A DNA stretch of 64,000 nt from Benincasa hispida. Taxonomy: Eukaryota > Streptophyta > Magnoliopsida > Cucurbitales > Cucurbitaceae. The notes beneath the pieces are model-generated. The model saw nothing but the letters and a program-made list of their open reading frames with translations. It had not been told where the DNA came from and did not search any database. The stretch lies in contig NC_052357.1 of the NCBI RefSeq assembly GCF_009727055.1, forward strand, positions 89,318,884 to 89,382,883, in the 5' to 3' direction. The position numbers and the translations under genes were made by a program. This document shows, piece by piece, positions 12,057-25,400 of the stretch; within the stretch, counting starts at the first letter, position 1, and the number at the start of each line of letters is the position of its first letter.

Positions 12057-13117
12057 AGTGTATGTTTGGTAACGTTTTCGTTTTTCTTTTTACATTTCTT
12101 ATTTTTTATGAATTCGAAACAGGAATATGTTTGGTAACTAATTCATTTTCTTATTTCTTAGGAAAAAAAAACAAAAACAAAAACTTATTTGACAATCATT
12201 TCTTGTTTCTTGTTTATCGTTTATTGTATTTTTTCTCTCTAACATTTTCTCTTATTTTATAGTTTAAATATAATTTAATTTTGTAAAATATAAATATAAA
12301 ACATACATTAAAATATAAAAAATAATTATCAAATGCAAATAATAACTAAAATAATCTACATTATCAAATACAAATTAGTCTAAATGCAAAATTAACAACA
12401 ATAATATTCCACTTGAGTCATTCGTCTTAAATGATGTTGACTCAAGTCCTGATCAATTATATTATTATATAAATATTATGGTCGTAAAATATTAAACTTA
12501 AGCTAAATGAATGTCTTATGAAACAAAATTTGTATCTTATAAAATTCTAGTTAATTTCAAATGTACTAAAATATTAAAGTTAAAATAATATATAATTATG
12601 CATATGGCAAATTTTAAAACTCAAAATTTAAAATAAAAAATTTAATATATCTATATACTGAAAACTTGAAAATTGAAAACTAAAATAATACATAAATCTA
12701 AATATTGGAAAATTTTAAACTTCAAAAATAAAATAAAATATAAATATAACAAAATAATAGATAAACATGTATATTATAAAATTTAAAACTTAAATTTATT
12801 TAAAATAAAAAATTAATATATATATTGAAGATTTAAAAATTGGAAATTAAAGTAATATATAAATCTAAATATTGGAGAGATTTAAAATTCAAAATAAAAA
12901 TAAAGTAGAAATATAGTAACATTTATGTTTTTAAAAATAGCCAAATTAATAAAAAATAAATAAATAAAATATAAAAGGTGGAACAAAATAAAAGAGATAT
13001 GAAAAAACTGAAATAAAAATGCCTTTGTAATTTTTCAAATTTTTCATTTTTTTAGAAACAAAAAACTCAAAATTTGAGAAATAAGAATCGAAAATAGAAA
13101 ACATTAAAATCGGACCT
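12057..13117. mobile_element. Candidate MITE with weak terminal inverted repeats
   Basis: The left end (GTATGTTTGGTAACGTTTTCG) and the reverse complement of the right end (GGTCCGATTTTAATGTTTTC) are related, and TAA sits outside each. The same wording (TTTGATAAC.TT.T) forms the ends of the better preserved element at 55068-55785. No coding capacity. Confidence 0.4.
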
Positions 13118-13438
13118 AATTTTCCTGAAAAATTTTTAGAAAATTTTGATTTTTTTAGGAGTCTTTTTAAACTTAAAAAAAATATTTAAAAATATTTAAA
13201 CTTTATAGAAAAAAATTCTATTTTTTTTTTAATTTTGATTTTTTTAAGACCTAAAAGTACTTGTACTTGTACTTTTAAATTTAAATTTCTTTTTTTTTTT
13301 ATGAAGTGTAAATTTTTTTTGTGAATTATCTATTTATATTTTTTAAAAAAATAAAATGTCCTTTTTTTTTCTAATTATAATTTTATGTTAATTCCTAAAA
13401 CATTTATTTTATTTTATTATTATTTTTTTTTGGGACAG

Positions 13439-13821
13439 ATATCTCAAGTCCCAAAGTTTGGCCGGCACACTTCCATCTCAATTCTTCTTGTTACCTTACC
13501 TGAAGGAACTGTACGCACTTGTAATGTCTCTTCTTTGGGTAATGGAGATTAGGGTTTGTTTAATCATCATTCAATTACTCGTTTCATTTTTCTTTTAACC
13601 CAGCGATCTCTCTCGAAACTATCTAGCGGCGAAATTCCTCGCGAATGGGGCTCTTCCAACCTTGTCAACCTGTATTTACGCTCCCTTTCTTTCCCTCTGT
13701 GTGCGATTGCCATCTTTTTCATTCACATTATTAATCCAAAATGTTGCAGTTCTCTGCTCGGAAATCGACTAACGGGTTCAATTCCAGACGAGATTGGGAA
13801 CATCACTACTCTTAAATTAAT
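13439..13821 (+). pseudogene. LRR receptor-kinase exon fragment (relics of exons 3-5 of a paralogue)
   Basis: Three exon-like blocks match exons 3, 4 and 5 of the receptor kinase 6 kb downstream, in order and with the same intron phases. Block 13439-13510 (72 bp, after ...GACAG, before GTACGC) encodes LKSQSLAGTLPSQF.LLPYLKEL. Block 13604-13671 is 68 bp instead of 69 and has lost one base between RNYL and GEIPREWG, a frameshift. Block 13750-13821 encodes [21 protein letters not shown], but the GT donor at its end has become AA. No upstream or downstream exons of this copy were found. It is a dead partial duplicate whose LRR wording differs enough to be an old paralogue. Confidence 0.85.
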
Positions 13822-16392
13822 GTCTACCTGTGATAACTATATCAACCACAAAGATCAAGATATAGCAAGAAGACCAATTTGTAAGTTACATAAACAATGA
13901 GGAACTCATGGTTTTGGTTTGTGAAAACTTTCCCTAAAATTATGTCTCGTTTTCATTCTTTGATAATAATTGGTATATCTAACATTTCTGTGCAAATTTA
14001 GTCTTGAAGTTTGAACGGTTTGTCTATTTACATTTCTAACAGTAGGAAATTGGATCCTTTTGAATTTATCTTCCTTTTTTTTATGAAATGTAAAGTTAGG
14101 CTGAGAGGATTCATTTGATATCAATGTTGATGTCATTTGTGGAATATTGATGTGACATATTTGTTAGATCAATCTTAATTGAGTTTTTATAATGTGACAA
14201 TTCATGGAGTAAGAAGAAAGTCACGATTATTTTATTATGTTATTAGAGTAAAATTCGATTTCTATTACCACAAATATTAGTGAAGCAAACAACTGCTCAT
14301 ATTTCTAAAACTATAACCATATCGTTGCAGTTATTAATAAAATACTGTCTTAATTTTATTCAGATGTGTTGAGAAAATGTTCTGGAATTCATTGAATAAT
14401 TTGCAAAAATATAATTGTAATTATATCTTCAAACTTTTGATTGTAAAATTTATACTCATCAAATTTATACAAGAGTTAAAATTGAACTTTCAAACTTGCA
14501 TAATTATAATAATTGTGTAAGTTTGAGGATTCAATTTTTATCATTTGGGATCCAATTGCTACAACTATTAAGTTTGAGAGTTCAATTTTAAAGTTATATA
14601 AATTTGAGTGTTCAATTTTTGTCATTCAAAATTTAAGGGTCTAATTAGAATTAGAATTAGTTTTTTATGCAATTTATCCAATTTTATTTAATTCAACCAA
14701 TAAATATTTTAAATTCTAAATTAACTTTTATTCTTATTGTAATTATTGATATTCACATTGTGCTTGAAACATACAGCGGTAAGAACATGAGAATCAAGGA
14801 AAAAGGAAGGGGAAAAAACCCTCCTTTCTGGCAGTGAGTGATCTTCAAGCTAAATTGTAAAAAATAAAAAAAAAACAATACCTACGAAGTATAAATAGTG
14901 ACAGATCATTTAGTAAAAATAAATGTAATGAGTGAGGCTTGATCCTAGATCTAGAGAGGATAAGAAAATAAATTTACCTGTAAGCTAGTAAACAGTTTTG
15001 TTATTATGCCAATTTATATATATATATATATAAAGAGCATAAAGTTGTCTCAAGCCTCCAGGCCATATCAAAACCGTCCCTGAGTATAACTATGGAAACT
15101 AAATCATAAGCATGGTGGGTGCTTTCTTTATATACTGTCGATTTAGATGGTATATTAAAGATGTCGTTTTTGTTCTGAATGATTTTTTTTATAAAATGAA
15201 TTCTAAATAGTAATGTCGGTAGAAATTTTATCTTTTAATTGCACATTTGCAGTATGGAAATTAGTTAGAAAACTTGTTGTCATAGCTTGAAAATTTATTA
15301 GTTTAGTCATTTAAGTTAATGTCCTTTGCTGTCGGTGGGTGAGAAAGAAAATAGTCCAGTTTCAATAAGAAAAGTCCAGTAATATTTATATTCAAAAAAT
15401 AAAATTGAAAAATTATTTTAAATGAAAAACTGTTGAAAATATTTTTAAACATAACAAAATATTATAATCTATTAATGATAAATAAGAGTAGTCTACAATA
15501 TATATCACAGACAACGGTGACATTTTGCTATATTTATAAATATTTTTGTTTATTTTACTATATTTGGAAATAGTCCTAAAATTTTCTCCTTTTATTCTAA
15601 ATGTTGACTTTTATATTATAAGTCAAATAAATAGTTTTCAAATTTTCACTTAAGACTTTGAAATAATTTTTAAGTTAAATTAACGAAAAATTATATCTAT
15701 ATTAAACAAAGTTTTTTTTAAAAAAAAAGGAAAAAAACTTGAACAATTAATAACAAAAAAAATTTATCAAACAAAAAAGTCCAGAAATATTTAAGGACAT
15801 ATGGACAAGAAGATAGTTATTATAGTCCTAGATTAGTATAGTTATGTTGTTTGGGGTGTAGATTATTTTAGTTTGAATTATAATAATATGTATTTGAAAT
15901 ATTTTAATTTGAGAAAAAATAATAAACATTGTAGTAAAAAAAATGATGAATGTAAAATAGTTTAAATAGTAAAAACTGTAGCAAATAGTAAATACTATAG
16001 TAAATGAGAGTTTTGAAATAGTGTTGACGGTAACTAATTGAGGATTATAAAATAGTATTTCCCATAACGTAGATCTTATCCCAAATGCCCTCTCAAAGAT
16101 TCTAAGTAGATAAAAAAAATGTCAATGAGCGTTTTCCATTGCATTCAAAACAAAAGGACCCACCCTTTATAATATACACTTTTTTACTTGAAATATTATG
16201 TCAATTTTAAATAAAATATGGTTGGACATATTGTCAAAGTTGGATGCATATTATTGATATCTTGACTTGAGATACAAAAGAGTTGACTTGTCCTTATCTT
16301 AGAGACATTAACTCATCAATTCAATTAATACATTTCTTTCTCACTCTCATACAACCATTGATTAGTTTGGAGATAGCAAACACTTTTTTTCT
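13822..16392. other. AT-rich intergenic DNA upstream of the receptor kinase
   Basis: No gene seen on either strand. It contains a short (TA)n run near 15016-15031, self-similar AT-rich text with 'AAGTTTGAG.GTTCAATTTT' repeated around 14500-14620, and a MITE-like block at 15838-16060 listed separately. Confidence 0.5.
15838..16060. mobile_element. Decayed MITE copy related to the one in intron 23
   Basis: The body aligns by eye with 29190-29400: 'GATTATTTTAGTT..GG/AATTATAATAAT', 'TTTTAATTTG', 'AATAGTAAATAC.ATA', 'TTTGAAATA'. Ends are not clear. Confidence 0.45.
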
Positions 16393-16399
16393 TATAAAA
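16393..16399 (+). promoter_or_regulatory. Possible TATA box of the receptor-kinase gene
   Basis: TATAAAA lies 50 bp upstream of the chosen ATG (16449), after a T-rich stretch. Distance and sequence suit a plant core promoter with a short leader, unless a further 5' untranslated exon exists upstream. Confidence 0.4.
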
Positions 16400-16448
16400 A
16401 CAAAAAATTTTGTATCAATTTTTACACTCAAAAGGTAATCAAGAGATC

Positions 16449-19400
16449 ATGTCTTTCATTGTACCTTCTATTCTTGTTGTTCCTTTCTTCATTGTTTTTT
16501 TCTTTCTCACTATTCTTGCTTTTCAAGTTCCTCAGTTGCCTCCCGATGAAGGTAATATTATATCGTTATCTATGTATATATTTTTATAATAGTTTAAAAC
16601 TTTTTAAGTATCTAAAAAGAACATGTTTTGAGTATGCTATTATCATCATATTTGTTACGAATTCTTCTTAGGTTTATATATTACTTTTGTCTCTTTACTT
16701 TTTGATTTTTTTTTTTTATTTTAGTCATTTTAATTTCAATATATTCATTTGGTCTATGTGCTTTTAAGTTGTTTATTTTGAATACTCGTACTTTCAATCT
16801 TGGTTCATTTTAATTCTAAAAAAGTGACCATTTTTGTCTCTTAAAATGAAATAAAAAAAGAAAATACACAAGCTAAAACAGTTGCCTTTAGAAGTATCAT
16901 GACCAAAATGGATATTTTGAAAGTATAGATAGATAAAAAAGAATGATTTGAAAATACATAGATTGAAATGAACAAAAAAAAATAGGATCAAAGTGTATTT
17001 AAGGTCCTGTTTGTGAACTATTTGGTTTTTTGTTTTTGTTTTTGAAAATTAGTCATATTTCATCCACATTTTTTTTATAATTATTTGCATCTTTTTTAAG
17101 TACAATGATTGAATTCTTAGTCAAATTTCTAAAAATAAAAACAACTTTTTGAAAGTTACTTTTTTTTAGTTTTCAAAATTTGGCTAAGTAATAACAAAGG
17201 AATAAATTTGGAGGTGGTGATAATGTTAGTATACTTAATTTTTAAAAACAAAAACAACAAACAAAATAGTTACCGCACGTAGCCTAAATCTTTTTTTAAT
17301 GATAAAAAAAGGACTCATTTGAATGTTTGGACATGAAAATATTATTATCAATCAAAACAATTTATGTAAATTGAAAATTGATGTTGAAAATTGAAAACCC
17401 AAAAAAAAAAAATAATAATAATAATTAATAAAAGAAGATTTGAAGGTGGATGTTTCTCAAGGTTTGTTTGTTCCTATAATATTTTTATATTGACATTAAA
17501 ACTAAAACTGATGAGAATTTGGGATGAAAATTAATTTTGCAGTTGAAGGGTTGAAATATGTGGGGAAAATATTAGGAATAGATTGGAATTTAAGTGCAAA
17601 TCCATGCAGTCCAGAGTTTGCTTGGGTGCCTGCGGATCATCAAAACGACCTATCGGCAATAAGTAATATCACATGCAACTGTGAATATCTTAACCATACC
17701 GTTTGCCACGTCACTCATATGTACGTCTTATTTATTTATTTATTATTTTTATTTTAATATAACTCACTTTTACACCTGACTGTCGCTTACCTTTTAATTT
17801 TAGAGAAATTATTTTAAATTATAAAACTACTGAAAATATTTACAAACAATAACTAAATATCATAGTTTATCTGTCAACAAAAATTATAAGACTATTATTT
17901 ATATCTATCATGATAGATAGACAAAGATAATAATCTATCACGATCTATCGCAGATAGACAGTAAAATTTTACTATTATTTATAAATATTTTATTTTATTT
18001 TACTATATTTAAAAACATCCTTTTGTTTTATTACGTTAATAATATTTTCATTTTATAGATTGGTTATAATGTAAATTACTATTAGGTAATTTGTGTTTTT
18101 GTTTCAAATAACACAATTTCACCGTGCATACAAAATACTTTTTTATTATAATAATAAATAATGTTATTAAGGTCGGTGGCCATTATCCATATATGGACGC
18201 ACACGAAGCTTTTGATAATTAGAAAGTATCAAATGATTTCAATCTTGCATTTATTTGAAGGAAAAATAAATAAATATAAGAGAAAAAAAATACACTCATG
18301 CAAAGAACTCGATGTACTATGTTAATGAGCATTGATGTGTATGCGTATATATAAGTTAAAACAAAAAATCTCACAAAATTCTAAAATTAAAATCTACACT
18401 CAAAACATACTAAAACGACAAATAGTCCAAAAGAAAAGTATTTGACTATTAATACACATTCTACTACTAATATAGGATACAACTTTGATAAAACATTTAA
18501 GTTCTAAAATTCTTTGGTGCTTCCATTATTCTATTTATTCTTACTATGATCCATATACCTAAATTAAAGTGTACAATTTTATTTGTTTTAGATATACAAA
18601 TGTCAAACATTTAACAAAAAGGAGAGTAAGAGAGTATTGAAGACGAAAGAGGAGAAAAAAAATGGAAAATTGTAAAACTAGTATGCTTTTTAGAAATTCA
18701 TAAAAATAGTTTTTCTCGGTCCATTTCGAACAAGATCGACCACCGAATTAGTTAAAAAAATCAACTTTTTCTAACTCATCGATTTTTTTGGGTCTTCTCG
18801 ATATATCTCGCCTGATTACACATCGAGATTTGTTAATTCTTTTATGTAATCTTCCCAGATTTTATATCAAATCTTATATTATTTTCAATTTTCTCCAAAA
18901 TCAGTTATGTTTACTAAATATTATATCAAATTATTATATAATTGTTCAAATTTTTAGAATAATATATGTTTTCACAATTATATGAATTTCTAGAATTTCA
19001 AATGGGTTTTTCAAGTACCAAAATAGATTTTTTAAATTGATTCAACATTTTTAAATTTTGGAGAATATCAAACATTTCGAAAAATTGGATAAGATTTGAG
19101 ATATACATAGAATCTTGATGTTAATCCTGTTCGAGATTCCACGAGAAAGCTCAAATATATGAATTTCGATGTTAATTATGTCTGAGATTTCACCGAGAAA
19201 CCTCAAATATATAGAATCTCGGTGTTATTTTGCCTGAGATTATTATCAAGATGCACATAATCTGGCGAGATGTATCGAGAAAACTCCAAACAATCGATAA
19301 GTTGGAAAAAATTGATTTTTAACTAAAATCTCGTGGTAAATCTTGATCGAAATGAACCGAGAAAAACTATTTTTACGATTTAAAAAAAATGTTAATTTTA

Positions 19401-22400
19401 TAAGATAAAAACTTAAACGTGTTATTTCTTACAATTTTTTAAGAAAGAGGGGAAATAGAGAAGAAGAGAATTGCTAGATTTTGTTCATATAATAGTAATG
19501 ATATTTTTCGAATTTTTGTTAAAGATGAGGGATATTTTTGAAAATTTCGAAAGTTGAAATATATTTTTGATATAAAATACTAACGGTTTTCGTATAAAAT
19601 TAACGGTAAGTGATATTTTTGAACTGATTTTGTAAGTTATTTTTGAAAATATTTTAGCCTAAGATATTGTTTTTGTTGGGAAAGCAGAGTTCTGCAATCG
19701 CTGAATTTGGGAGGCACACTTCCATCTGATCTTTCGAGGCTTCCTTACCTGAAAGTACTGTAAGTACTTCCTCTCTCTTCACTTTGCAATGGAGTCTCTT
19801 CACGTTGCTGGTTTCTTCCACTACCCAACTTTCATGTTTCTTCTAATCCAGTGATCTCGTTCGAACTTATATCAGTGGCCAAATTCCTCCACAATGGGGT
19901 TCCACCAAGCTTTGCAAAATGTATTTTCTCTCTTTTTCTTCTTCTCTATGCCTCATCATCATTGGATTTGCATCCAATGTTAATCCAAACTTTTGCAGTT
20001 CCCTACTTGGAAATCGGCTCACCGGTCCCATTCCAGAAGAGATTGGAAACATCACTACTCTTCAAGAATTGTGAGTTCTAATTAATTACCACATCTTTGA
20101 TTCTCTTTTCTATTCTTAGATCATTTTAACATGATGTTATAATTAATTATACCTACACAGGGTCCTAGAATCCAGTCACCTCTCAGGAACCTTGCCTTCA
20201 ACCCTTGGAAATTTGGTCAAATTGGAAAGATTGTAAGACCTAAATTCCTTGCTGTTGTTATGTTATAGCTTGATTTTGATTCATACTTGTAAGTTATTGT
20301 TTAGACTTCTTGGCTCTAATAACTTCACTGGGGAGCTGCCGACGTCTTTGGGAATGCTAACCTCTTTGACCCAGTTGTAAGATTTATAAAATTTTTCAGT
20401 CTTCGGATTATGTTTCCTACATTCATTCATACAGTCGTTTTTCTATAACATAAGTAGCTTATTGAAGTATTGCAATTATGCAGCCGAATCAGCGACAATA
20501 ACTTTGTAGGACAGATACCCAGTTTCATTCGGAATTGGGTAAATATTAGTCTAATGTGAGAACTCTGTATTCTACGCTCAATTCTAACTCTTCTCTTTAA
20601 CCATGAATCCTTTCTCTCTAATTTAATTTGATTGTGACAGAGTGATTCAAGGAAGTGGGTTGAGTGGGCCTATTCCTTCTGAAATCGGACTTTTGAATGA
20701 ATTAATCGACATGTTAGTATGCAGTTTTATTTCACGGCTCAATTATCTCAGGAAAAGAAAAGAAAAATATATATTTTTTTCTCACTCATACTCGTGAAAA
20801 TTTCAACTTGCAGGAGAATAAGTGACCTGAATGGAGCTTCATCACCCTTTCCATCGCTTAATAATTTGACCAACATAAATTATCTGTGAGCAGCTCTGTT
20901 CATTTCTAACTTGTTGGAAGCACCTTAGCTAATTAATTTTGTTTTTGATTTTCTAACAGAGTGTTGAGGAATTGCAATATTACTGGAGTGCTGCCTGATT
21001 ATTTGGCGAAGATGACAACTTTGAGGATCCTGTCAGTATAAGTTCATTATATCACTTTTTAGTTTCTTGCTCATATATTTTACCTTTTAGCCACAAATAT
21101 TAAACTATTCCCCTTGCTGCATAGTATAGCTTAGTATTTGTAGCTTTTCTTTATCAGTCCAGATGTATTTTGGCATACTGTTTCTGTTATTTCTCAGCTT
21201 GTGATACGGCACCGCATGTACTGCCACTGTTCTGTTTATATCACTGTTAACCTCAGTATGCTTTAGCTGAGTGTATCTCATTTTTTTTTCGTTGATTCTT
21301 TTATTCTTTATGCTATTTTTCTAATTGGAATTATATCTAGACTTTCATGTCTCACATGAAAATCTAAAAATTTATCAGAACGAATGTCAAGATCTGTTAT
21401 TCACTCTAGATGTTGAAAGGTGGAAAAGAGCGGCACCATGTGATGAGTTAGTCCTGAAAGAAGCAATAAGAAGCTTATGTTTTTTGAATTGGGAAAATAT
21501 AATCTCTTTTTTTTTCCCCCTCTTTTTATTAGATTCTTTTGCATGGTGACCATGAATCACATAGGCTGCTAGTAGTGAATATTGAGTGAGCTGCCTGGTA
21601 TTAGGTGTGTTAAGAGAATAGGAAGAATCAAAATAGTTCTCTTTCGATCAAAGACTAAAAAATAAAATAGTTAGTTGATCCTAGTAGCAATGCATGGGGC
21701 TGATAAGTCGGAAGTTCCTTTTAATTATATTTATGACAACTTAATTTGCGCTCACTTTTTCACTTGCAATCTCTTGCAGAGACCTCAGCTTTAACAAAAT
21801 AAGTGGGGAGATTCCACCCAATTTTCATGATCTTGCAGGGGTGCAAACAATGTAATAAACTGTTCGCACAAATTCTAATTATAACTACATATAGTCATTC
21901 TCTCATGGCTTTGCTATATAAATGGGAAAACCTTATAAATGACTGTCTCACTATGCTATATTTCAAGAGAACTGGTTGAATTTGATATGTGTTAATAGTT
22001 GGAAACGAGCAAATAATATTATCATACGTTTTAACTCCTTGAAACGGTTAAATATATAAGCTAAAATTCTAAAAATCAAGGCATGTTGTTGGATATTTTT
22101 CGGATTTGTTAAACAAGACACAAGAAGCCTAGTTTTTACTAGCTGATTTATTCTAAAACAAGTGTTGCACTTACGTCGGCTAACCTAGAGTCACTTAAGT
22201 CTTTAACCTTACATGAACATTGGACCATGAGATCTTGAAGACAGGAGGGGACCGAAATCATAATCCACACAAGATATTAAAAGTGCATTTATAAGACCTC
22301 CCTCTAGGCTCTACTCTACATCGTTATGTGTGCATAACCAGCAATATTATAGATTGTATTTCCCAATGACATTAGAATTTACATTGTGAGGTTGCATCTT

Positions 22401-25400
22401 CATGTTAGAGCTCCCTGATACAGAAAGGTCATCACATCAATTATACTCATTTTTCAATATTTACATGTTTAGATTTTTAACTGGAAACTTGCTAAATGGA
22501 TCAGTGCCTGGATGGATGCTACATGATGGAGAGGTCATGTAAATTTCCCATGGACTTTTTACCCTTTAATAAGGTTTATTGAAATGATAAGTTTTTTAAA
22601 TATACCTGTTGTGAAGAGGTTTAATCATATACTTCCTTTTTCAGTGATCTCTCTTATAATAAATTTGCACCACTCCCTGCGGATACAAATTGTCAAACAC
22701 GAAATATGTAAGAACGTTTTTATCTCTCTTCTTTCTACTTCCTGTAATAATTTCCTTTAGGAGATACAAAGTTTCCTTTCCTTCCTCAGGAATTTCTTTG
22801 CAAGCTCTTCTCTTGACAATGATTCGTAAGTTTAAGTTTTCTTGGATATAAAATTTTAAAATTTCTATATTTTGTTGCTATGTCAATTATATTATTCTGG
22901 TATACTGACTAGTATTGTTTTATCAGTAAGCTGGTATCTTGTTTGAGGAAAATCACATGTGGACAAGGTGAGTTGGGATATGACATTTTCATGTGCGTGA
23001 TTGTAGCAACCTTGGGAGAGGTTAGGAGAATGATGAAAAACTAAAATGCTTTGTCAACTAAAGATGGTGGAAGATGGTCTATCCATTGAAAAGCAGCAAG
23101 AGGCATATGTCTTTTTTTTCTTTTCTTTTCTATTTGTAATATCGATAAGCACGCTGATATTCTTGCAGTTAAGTACCATATCTATATAAATTGTGGTGGT
23201 AAGGAAGAAATCATCAATGGTGTTACGTTTGAAGGAGATGAAGATACAGGCAAACCATCGCAGTTTCGTTTAAGCCAAACAAATTGGGCATTTAGCAATA
23301 CTGGCTCTTTTTTGGATAATCATCACCGTACATATGACTATATTGCCGTCAATTCATCAACGTTGTCTATGAAAAATTCTAAACTGTATGAGACTGCTCG
23401 ACTTACTCCACTGTCTCTGACATACTATGTGTACTGCCTAGCAAGTTCAAACTACACGATAAGCCTCCATTTTGCAGAAATAACATTTACTAATGATAAA
23501 AGTTTTACGAGCCTCGGAAGACGTGTATTTGATGTTTATGTCCAGGTAATCAATGATTTTTTTTTTTTTTTTTGAATATTTCCTCATTACAAGCTCAAAA
23601 TCCCGTAAATTGAAATCCAAACTTGCAGGGAAGGCGGGTGCTGAAGGATTTTAATATTGTAGATGCTGCAGGTGGTGTTGGTAAAGCTTTCATACACAAA
23701 ATTCCGATCTCTGTTACTAATGGCACTTTGGAGATACGATTTTATTGGGCAGGGAAGGGGACAACTGTAATCCCTTCAGGGGGAGTCTATGGTCCTTTGA
23801 TTTCTGCCATTTCAATAGTTTCGGGTAAGTTGAGTGACATGTTAATTTAATTCTCTTCTGGTTTATTTTTTTCACATATATTATATGATTTCATCACAGT
23901 ATACATATTATCTATCAGTAATAAAAGTTTATTCCCGTTCTCTCTCATGAAATTGCTGTTATTAAATTCTACAGTTACATATATTAGTTTCTAATAGTAA
24001 TAGAAATTAATTCTCTATCTGCGGAACTAAACTAATTCTTCTGTCCAACTTCATAAATTATTGAGTATATTCCGATAGAAGAACTAATCTTTGGGAAGAT
24101 AAACATTAGATTGGATCATAATAATAATCTTTTAAGTCTTAGGTCCTCTTCAGTTTATCAACTTGCCCACCACTGCAACTCATAACATTTGTTCCAAAGT
24201 TTGTACTAACTAATACTCAATGAGCCATAATTATATAAAATATAAACACTATAAGTCTGTCTAGTGGTATGAGGCAAAGGAAGGAAGGGAAAGAAAATTT
24301 GGAGGTAATGAGTTCAAATTCCATAATTGCCACTTATCAAGTTGTTATGTGAGATTAGATTAGTTGGAGAGAATTAAAATGGCCTAAACATTATATATAT
24401 GTTTGTCATATCCTCCCATATTACACCATAGTTCTCAAAGAAACCAAGTGTTTCAACGCAGTCTTTTTATAGCCCTTCTAAACTAAAGTGTTAAATTTGT
24501 ATATTATTGAATAATCGACTTTATTTAGATTACATTAAATTATCAAATATATAGACTCTAGTAGACCCAACAAAGGAAACTAACCTAAAAAGAAAATATT
24601 AATATGGAAAATACAAATTAGAAATAAACTCTAATTTCCTTTTAACACTCTCTCTCAAACTCAATGTGATAGATTGGTGAACAACTTGAGTTTTGCAAAG
24701 ATAACTTCTGAAACAAATCAATAGATTTGGGATGGAAACAAAAACTCACGAAGATCGAAAATAGAAAGTAAGCTAGTAGATTTGGGATGGCAATATAAAC
24801 CCACGAAGAACGGAAACAAACTTCTGGGCTGAAAATATAGATTCTCATATCGAGATCTATAACAAAACCTACAAAAACTTCTGGACTGAAAGATCGAGAT
24901 CTAAAACAAATCCCACAAACGATCGATTTGCAAATGGAACAAAGACTTTTTGTGCAAAAGAAGATGTGCCATAATCGTATAAACCAAATTGAACCAACTT
25001 AAATCACATCAAATTGAGTGAACCAAACCAATTAAACTAATTGAAACAAGCTTAATTAACCGAAACAAAACACGTGTAACTGAACTGAACCAAACCAAGA
25101 GGATCGAACTGAATCCATCGTCTAACCGAACCGGATCGGAACGATTAAATCGGACCGATCAAACCGAACTGATTGGAGTTTCAAAAACCGAGAAGATAAG
25201 AAAAATAAACAAATAGAGAGGGAAAAAAAAACTTGAATCAACACCGACGCTCGAAAGATCAAGATCAACGGTGTGAGATGAAACAGAAACAGTCAAGGAC
25301 GTCGACGGCATCAATGACAGTAAAGACTGAAGTAGTGGCGACACAAATCGGTGGAAGATTGAAGAACGGGGTTGGATGACGCCAGATCTAGGCCGAGACG

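Noticed and set aside
13556..13900. A 114-codon frame starting MFNHHS on the plus strand
   Set aside because: It reads through introns and exons of the decayed LRR fragment and is not a separate gene.
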